A stretch of 47,388 bases of DNA from the NCBI GenBank assembly GCA_022827945.1, contig JAJEIT010000080.1, positions 1-47,388 of the forward strand, written 5' to 3'. A model generated the notes under the pieces. That model ran no database searches. It saw nothing but the letters and a program-made list of their open reading frames with translations, and was not told the DNA's origin. This stretch comes from Dehalococcoidia bacterium. Lineage in GTDB: Bacteria > Chloroflexota > Dehalococcoidia > Tepidiformales > Tepidiformaceae. Shown one piece after another: positions 43,289-47,388 of this stretch (position 1 is the stretch's first letter; the number at the start of each line of letters is the position of its first letter). Made by a program: the position numbers and the translations under genes.

Positions 43289-43807
43289 CTAGTACGAACC
43301 CGGCGTGGGCACGATCTCCGTGCCCATCTCCTCGGGCTCCATTCCCAGCGTGATGAGCACCTTGGAGAGGCTCATGAAGAGCCCCACGCCCAGCGCCATC
43401 TCGACGATCTCGGGGTCGCTGAAGTGCTCCCGCAGCCGCGCCTGCACCTCCGGCGTCACCTGTCTCGGATCCCCGATGATCGCGTCCGTCAGGGCGATTG
43501 CCGCCTTGTCCCGCGAGGACAGGTCCGACTCCTCGTAGCCGTCCTCGATCTCCGTTACCTGGTCTTCGGTCAGTCCTTGCTCACGCGCCACGGCGAAGCG
43601 AACGTTCTTTCAGTAGCCGCAGTCCGTCACGCGGGCGTTTCGCATCCGCGTGACCTCCTTGGTTCGGTGGTCGAGGGCGCCCTTGCTCCAGAACGTCCCG
43701 TAGAGCATCCCGAAGGCGCCCGCCAGGCCCGGCTGGTGCGCCAGCGCCGTGCCGAAGCTGGCCTCCTCGCCCGGTATCGCCGAACTCACTCGTGGTCTGG
43801 TCGACAT
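43289..43807 (-). CDS. AhpD-like selenoprotein (in-frame TGA read as selenocysteine)
   Basis: Read through one in-frame TGA, this gene encodes 172 residues of the AhpD/carboxymuconolactone decarboxylase family. Before the TGA: MSTRPRVSSAIPGEEASFGT, then HRTKEVTRMRNARVTDCGY. After it: KNVRFAVAREQGLTEDQVTE and a normal helical C-terminal part to TAG. The TGA falls exactly at the second residue of the redox motif, giving C-G-Y-U where relatives have C-x-x-C. The acidic residue expected 12 positions before the first Cys (Glu in HRTKE) is present, as Glu118 of mycobacterial AhpD; the His four after the motif is Arg. The ATG follows GAAGGAGGACGCG, a very strong site. The alternative is a point mutation in a pseudogene; the position and the intact frame argue against it. 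No selA, selB or tRNA-Sec is in the window. Confidence 0.85.
43573..43603 (-). promoter_or_regulatory. Candidate bacterial SECIS stem-loop
   Basis: Six bases after the TGA the mRNA can fold: GUUC (43603-43600) with GGAC (43576-43573), a two-base AA bulge, GCU with AGC, then CGC and GCG closing a CGUG loop (43592-43589). The loop starts 17 bases after the TGA and has G at its second position, which fits the published bacterial SECIS rules (UGA-to-loop distance 16-37 bases, G among the first two loop bases). GC-rich coding sequence often folds by chance, so this alone is weak. Confidence 0.5.
43610..43612 (-). other. In-frame TGA, probable selenocysteine codon
   Basis: This TGA lies between TAC (Tyr) and AAG (Lys) and is the only stop in frame from the ATG at 43807 to the TAG at 43289. 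A single base change from TGC or TGT would give the usual CxxC motif. Everywhere else in the window TGA ends genes, so the code is not generally reassigned. Confidence 0.8.
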
Positions 43808-43826
43808 CGCGTCCTCCTTCGGGACA

Positions 43827-44327
43827 TCAGTAGATCGGCCCCTCGCTCGAGGCCGGCGCCGGCGCCTCGACCGGCGCGGGCTCGGTGCCCAGCGCCAGGC
43901 GCAGGCGGCAGTTCGCATCGAACAGCGCCACACCAATCGTCAGCGCCACCACCCCCGACTCGCCGAAGTGCGCGTTCAGGTCCGCGTACTCCTCGTCGGT
44001 CAGGTCGTGGTGCTGCCAGGGCATCTTCTCGGCCAGCGTCAGCGCCGCTCGCTCCTGCTCGCTGAACAGGCCGCTGCCGGACCAGTCCGGGAGCGCCGCG
44101 AACTGCGCGTCGCTCACGCCTGCGCCGGCGTGGCGAACGGCCAGCTCGGCCTCGCAGTCGTGCAGCTGCGCGACGCGCAGCCGGCACAGCTCGAGCAGGC
44201 TCGCGGGCAGGAGTTCCTCATCCCAGAGCTTTCCGTAGAAGGCCGCGTACAGGTCGCGAAGCTCGGGCCGCAGGCCCAGCGCCGCATCGAACGGTGCGCT
44301 GCTGTCTTCCGCCTTGAGCCAGGTCAC
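43827..44327 (-). CDS. Carboxymuconolactone decarboxylase-family protein
   Basis: The 166-residue product belongs to the same broad fold as its neighbour but has the non-redox variant of the motif: LHDCEAELAVRH, with a single Cys followed by Glu and a His eight residues after the Cys, matching the family pattern C-x-x-E-x4-H. ELCRLRVAQLHDC carries the conserved Glu. The start could be TTG at 44363 or this GTG, chosen because the extra residues are low-complexity arginines. It is 19 bases upstream of the selenoprotein ATG. A role in peroxide or hydroperoxide handling is likely but not shown. Confidence 0.8.
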   Translation of the reverse strand: MTWLKAEDSSAPFDAALGLRPELRDLYAAFYGKLWDEELLPASLLELCRLRVAQLHDCEAELAVRHAGAGVSDAQFAALPDWSGSGLFSEQERAALTLAEKMPWQHHDLTDEEYADLNAHFGESGVVALTIGVALFDANCRLRLALGTEPAPVEAPAPASSEGPIY

Positions 44328-44375
44328 GGGCGCATTCTCAGGCCGCGACCCCCGCCGCCGCAACGCCGCCCCGCG

Positions 44376-44894
44376 TCACGTCGCCGCAACCTGTGGGATT
44401 CGCACCCGCCCCAGCCGCTGCGCGACCTCGGTGATCCCCACCGCGAACGTCGCCGGAACCAGCTCTCCCCGCTCAATGGACGCGATGAACATCGGCAGGA
44501 TCGTCAGCAGCACGCGGATGCGTACCGACTCGCGCGCGTGCCACTCCTCCGACACCCGCCCCTCGGCCACCATCTCCTCGAGATCCTTCGGCAGGTAGAC
44601 CCCGCCCCGGCGCGCGTACGCCATCGTCGCGATGACCGCCATCGCGCGCGGGTCGAGGTCGGTGCGATGGAAGCCGGCGCTCTGGCTGGCCGGAAACCGC
44701 TGGATTGCTCCCTGCACCTCCCGGTGCAGCGCCTCCGCCTCCACGGCCGCCCCCGCGATCGCCCCCTGCGGATCCTCCAACTCCGACGTCAGCAGTGCGC
44801 CGCCGGCCAACTCAGCCTCCGCCGCGGCCGTCACGTCCTCGATGCTGGAGCCCTCCGCAGCCAGGGCCTTCAGGTGGTCGATCAGCGCGCCCAT
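44376..44894 (-). CDS. Unknown helical protein
   Basis: I do not recognise this 172-residue product. It is mostly helical and without cysteine, signal peptide or membrane helices. Features visible are LKALAAEGSSIEDVTAAAEA near the start, HREVQGAIQRFPASQSAGFH, MAYARRGGVYLPKDLEEMVA and ARESVRIRVLLTILPMFIAS. The ATG follows GCGGAGGCGGTC, a good ribosome binding site, and a TACAGT box lies 29 bases upstream (44924-44929), so a promoter may be here. It sits between lipoamide dehydrogenase and the AhpD-like genes in the same direction. Confidence 0.7.
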   Translation of the reverse strand: MGALIDHLKALAAEGSSIEDVTAAAEAELAGGALLTSELEDPQGAIAGAAVEAEALHREVQGAIQRFPASQSAGFHRTDLDPRAMAVIATMAYARRGGVYLPKDLEEMVAEGRVSEEWHARESVRIRVLLTILPMFIASIERGELVPATFAVGITEVAQRLGRVRIPQVAAT

Positions 44895-44964
44895 GACCGC
44901 CTCCGCGATCGCGTCCTGCCCCTACTGTACAGCCGCCGGAAGGCCCCCGGCGCCACCGGAAGGG

Positions 44965-46362
44965 CTAGACGTGCAGCACCCGGTCGTAAGCGTCGAGCAC
45001 CGACTCGTGCATCGCCTCCGAGATGGTCGGGTGCGGGAACACGGTCTCCATCAGCTCCGCCTCGGTCGTCTCCAGGCCCATGGCCACGACGAACCCCTGG
45101 ATCATCTCTGTCACGTCCGGGCCCACCATGTGCGCCCCGAGCAGCTCGTCCGTATCCGCGTCGAACACGGTCTTCACCATGCCGCCGGTGTCGCCGACGG
45201 CGATCGCCTTGCCGTTCCCGACCAGCGGGAAACGTCCGACTCGAACGTTGAAGCCGGCTTCCTGCGCCGCAGCCTCGGTCAGGCCGACGCTCGCGACCTG
45301 CGGGTGGCAGTAGGTGCAGCCGGGGATGCGACGGCGCTCCACCGGGCGCGCCGAGGGCAGCCCCGCGATGCGCTCGACGCAGATCACGCCTTCGTGCATC
45401 GCCTTGTGCGCCAGCAGCGGAGGTCCCGCGACGTCGCCGATGGCGTACAGCCCCGGCTCGCCCGTCTCCAGCCACTCGTTCACGACGATCGCCCCGCGGT
45501 CGACCGTGGCCGCCGTCGCCTCGAGCCCGAGGCCCTCGACGTTGCCGGTCACGCCCACCGCCAGGATTGCGCGGTCGAAAGTCGCCTCGACTGTCCCGTC
45601 CTCGGTTGCGATCGTCGCCGTCACGCTGTCGTCGCCCTTCTCGAGCGACTCCACCGTGGCGTTCGTGTGCATCGTGATGCCCTGCTTCTCGAACTCCTCG
45701 CGGGCGAAGGCGGAGATCTCCTCGTCCTCCACCGGCAGGATGCGCGGCAGCACCTCCACCACCGTCACCTCCGCCCCGAGCGACCGGTAGAAGCTCGCGA
45801 ACTCGACGCCGATCGCGCCCGACCCGATGACCAGCAGTGACTCCGGCATCATCGTGGGGACCATCGCTTCCTTGTACGTCCAGATCAGCTCGCCGTCGGG
45901 CTCCAGGCCCGGCAGCGAGCGGGGCCGCGCGCCCGTCGCGAGGATGATGTTGTCGGCGCCCAGCTCGGCCACGGTCTCGCCGTCCTTCTCGACGACGATC
46001 CCGCCTCCGCCGGTCAGCCTCGCAGCGCCGTCGAACACCTGGATCTGGTTCTTCCGCATCAGGAACTTGACGCCGCTGTTGAGCTGGCGCGCCACCGAGC
46101 GCGAGCGGCTCACGACCTTGTCCAGGTCGAACGAGGCTTCGGCCGTCAGGCCGTAGCGCTCCGCATCCTGCATCTCGCGGTAGAGGTCGGCCGTGTGCAG
46201 GAGCGTCTTGGTCGGAATGCAGCCCCAGTTCAGGCAGATGCCCCCCAGGTGCTCGCGTTCCACGAGCGCCGTCTCCAGGCCCAGCTGGGACGCGCGAATC
46301 GCGGCTACGTAGCCGCCCGGGCCGCCTCCCACCACTACGACATCGAACGTTGTTTCCGCCAT
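44965..46362 (-). CDS. lpdA: Dihydrolipoyl dehydrogenase (E3)
   Basis: The 465-residue flavoenzyme oxidises dihydrolipoamide with NAD+. The FAD fold VVVVGGGPGGYVAAIRASQL is followed by the redox disulfide GGICLNWGCIPTKTLL (C-x4-C). The NAD-binding region is SLLVIGSGAIGVEFASFYRS and the catalytic His-Glu is in HPTISEAMHES at the C-terminus. A longer upstream frame is a shadow; the ATG chosen gives MAETTFDVVVVGGGPGG and follows GGGAGAGG. It lies 11 bases after the E2 gene, so the two form an operon. Confidence 0.97.
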   Translation of the reverse strand: MAETTFDVVVVGGGPGGYVAAIRASQLGLETALVEREHLGGICLNWGCIPTKTLLHTADLYREMQDAERYGLTAEASFDLDKVVSRSRSVARQLNSGVKFLMRKNQIQVFDGAARLTGGGGIVVEKDGETVAELGADNIILATGARPRSLPGLEPDGELIWTYKEAMVPTMMPESLLVIGSGAIGVEFASFYRSLGAEVTVVEVLPRILPVEDEEISAFAREEFEKQGITMHTNATVESLEKGDDSVTATIATEDGTVEATFDRAILAVGVTGNVEGLGLEATAATVDRGAIVVNEWLETGEPGLYAIGDVAGPPLLAHKAMHEGVICVERIAGLPSARPVERRRIPGCTYCHPQVASVGLTEAAAQEAGFNVRVGRFPLVGNGKAIAVGDTGGMVKTVFDADTDELLGAHMVGPDVTEMIQGFVVAMGLETTEAELMETVFPHPTISEAMHESVLDAYDRVLHV

Positions 46363-46373
46363 CGTGCCTCTCC

Positions 46374-47387
46374 CTAGACCAGCAGCCGGAACGGCGCTTC
46401 GAGGTAGTCGCGCACCGATGCCAGGAATTGCGCCGCCGGCGCGCCGTCGAGCGCGCGGTGGTCCCACGTCAGGCTCAGGGTCATCGCCTTCTGCCGGACG
46501 GGACGCTCACCCTCCCAGCGCACGTCGTCGCGAAGCCGGTTCACTCCGAGGATGCCAACCTCGGGCGGGTTCAGGATGGGGGTAAACGAGTCGACGCCGA
46601 ACATACCCAGCGTCGACACGGTGAACGTGCCGCCCGCCATGTCGTCGAGCCCGAGCTTGCCCTCGCGCGCGAGTCCCGCCAGTCGCGAGGACTCCTGCGC
46701 GATCTCCTTGAGCCCGAGCTGGTCGACGTGCCGCACCACCGGCACGACCAGGCCCTCGTCGAGCGCGACGGCCATGCCCACGTGGACCTCGCCCCGCAGG
46801 TTCATCTCCGTGCCGAGGAACTGCGCGTTCATGCGCGGGTGGTCGAGGAGCGCCTTCGCCGCCGCCTTCATCACGATGTCCGTGTACGAGGGCCGCACGC
46901 TGTCGCCGGCCCACTCCTCGATGAGCTGGCTGCGCAGCTTCACGCAGTCGTCCATGGCAACGTCCATGTCCATGGTTAGCTGCGCCGTCTCCTGCAGGCT
47001 CGCGTACATGCGCTCGGCGATGACCTTGCGCATGCCGCGCACGGCCATCACCTCATCCTCGCGCCCCATTGCGGGAGCAGCGGCTGCCGCCGGTGCGGCC
47101 GCGGGCGCGCCGCCCGCCGCTGCCGCCTCCACGTCCTCCTTCGTGATGCGCCCGCCGGGGCCGGTCCCCGTCACCGTCGACAGGTCCACGCCCAGCGCCT
47201 CTGCCCGTTTCCGCGCCAGCGGCGAGGCTGGTGCCGGGGCGCCTGCGGGAGCAGCCGCGGGAGCGGCTGCCGCCGCCTCGTGCGCGGTGCGCACATCGTC
47301 CTCGGTCACGCGACCGCGCGGACCGGTCGCCGCAACGGTCGCGAGGTCCACGCCGAGCTCCTTCGCCAGCCGCCGCGCCGCCGGCGA
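46374..47387 (-). CDS. 2-oxoacid dehydrogenase E2 acyltransferase (N-terminus cut by window edge)
   Basis: The visible 337 residues start in the middle of the protein. Two peripheral subunit-binding domains follow each other: SPAARRLAKELGVDLATVAA (ending GRVTEDDVRTA) and SPLARKRAEALGVDLSTVTG (ending GRITKEDVEAA), joined by Ala/Pro linkers. The catalytic domain has the active-site DHRALDG near the C-terminus and YTDIVMKAAAKALLDHPRMN. Lipoyl domains and the gene start lie beyond the window. The first domain is complete only from its first residues here. It could be a pyruvate or a branched-chain enzyme; which cannot be told. Confidence 0.93.
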   Translation of the reverse strand, partial: SPAARRLAKELGVDLATVAATGPRGRVTEDDVRTAHEAAAAAPAAAPAGAPAPASPLARKRAEALGVDLSTVTGTGPGGRITKEDVEAAAAGGAPAAAPAAAAAPAMGREDEVMAVRGMRKVIAERMYASLQETAQLTMDMDVAMDDCVKLRSQLIEEWAGDSVRPSYTDIVMKAAAKALLDHPRMNAQFLGTEMNLRGEVHVGMAVALDEGLVVPVVRHVDQLGLKEIAQESSRLAGLAREGKLGLDDMAGGTFTVSTLGMFGVDSFTPILNPPEVGILGVNRLRDDVRWEGERPVRQKAMTLSLTWDHRALDGAPAAQFLASVRDYLEAPFRLLV

Positions 47388-47388
47388 A

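Noticed and set aside
43289..43936. Reading the AhpD-like locus as two genes or a pseudogene: an upstream part ending at TGA and a downstream part beginning with GTG at 43591.
   Set aside because: The only disruption is one TGA at the catalytic Cys, the frame is otherwise intact on both sides, and the GTG has no ribosome binding site and would begin in the middle of the conserved helix.
43827..44363. TTG start at 44363 for the CMD-family gene.
   Set aside because: The extra 12 residues are low-complexity (RRRGSRPENAP) and no ribosome binding site precedes the TTG; the GTG at 44327 is preferred, though its own site is weak.

Overview
This is a high-GC, very densely packed bacterial chromosome segment. 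The gene order and content suggest a member of the Chloroflexota, possibly Dehalococcoidia-like, but this is inferred from gene content and no 16S rRNA gene is present. No tRNA, rRNA, CRISPR array, insertion sequence or phage gene was seen. The longest stretch without a gene is 263 bases (17521-17783), so no gap exceeds 300 bases.

Bases 1-17520 are a classical S10-spc-alpha ribosomal superoperon on the + strand. It starts with the 3' end of tuf and runs rpsJ, rplCDWB, rpsS, rplV, rpsC, rplP, rpmC, rpsQ, rplNXE, rpsNH, rplFR, rpsE, rpmD, rplO, secY, adk, map, rpmJ, rpsMKD, rpoA, rplQ, truA, rplM, rpsI. Most genes overlap by 1-4 bases or are separated by fewer than 20. infA is missing from between map and rpmJ. 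S3, S17, L17, L13, the alpha subunit and (elsewhere) L9 all carry Ala/Glu-rich acidic C-terminal tails.

Bases 17521-26196 are accessory metabolism. They hold an MMPL exporter coupled to an MpaB/Lcp-like oxygenase, an epoxide-hydrolase-type alpha/beta hydrolase, an aldehyde:ferredoxin oxidoreductase, a GNAT acetyltransferase, and an unrecognised nucleotidyltransferase-like protein. Bases 26214-30506 are a replication unit: rplI, dnaB, a DnaD-like protein and an unusual helicase-loader protein with two AAA+ modules in tandem. Bases 30503-33337 hold a Nudix hydrolase, moaE and moaD, comFC and a methyltransferase. Bases 33460-39938 hold a MoxR-DUF58-Bat (von Willebrand A) operon, in which BatB and BatC are fused, followed by a CtaG-type cytochrome oxidase assembly protein.

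Bases 39952-47388 are all on the - strand and read, in transcription order: a 2-oxoacid dehydrogenase E2 (truncated by the window edge), dihydrolipoyl dehydrogenase, an unknown protein, a carboxymuconolactone-decarboxylase-like protein, an AhpD-like protein, a Rieske oxygenase alpha subunit, a Rieske ferredoxin and a CoA-transferase. The AhpD-like gene is interrupted by a single in-frame TGA exactly at the second cysteine of its CxxC active site. It is best read as a selenoprotein (Cys-Gly-Tyr-Sec). In mycobacteria AhpD is reduced by lipoyl-E2 and lipoamide dehydrogenase, so this cluster may encode a selenium-dependent, lipoamide-linked peroxidase. It is the most interesting system I see here.
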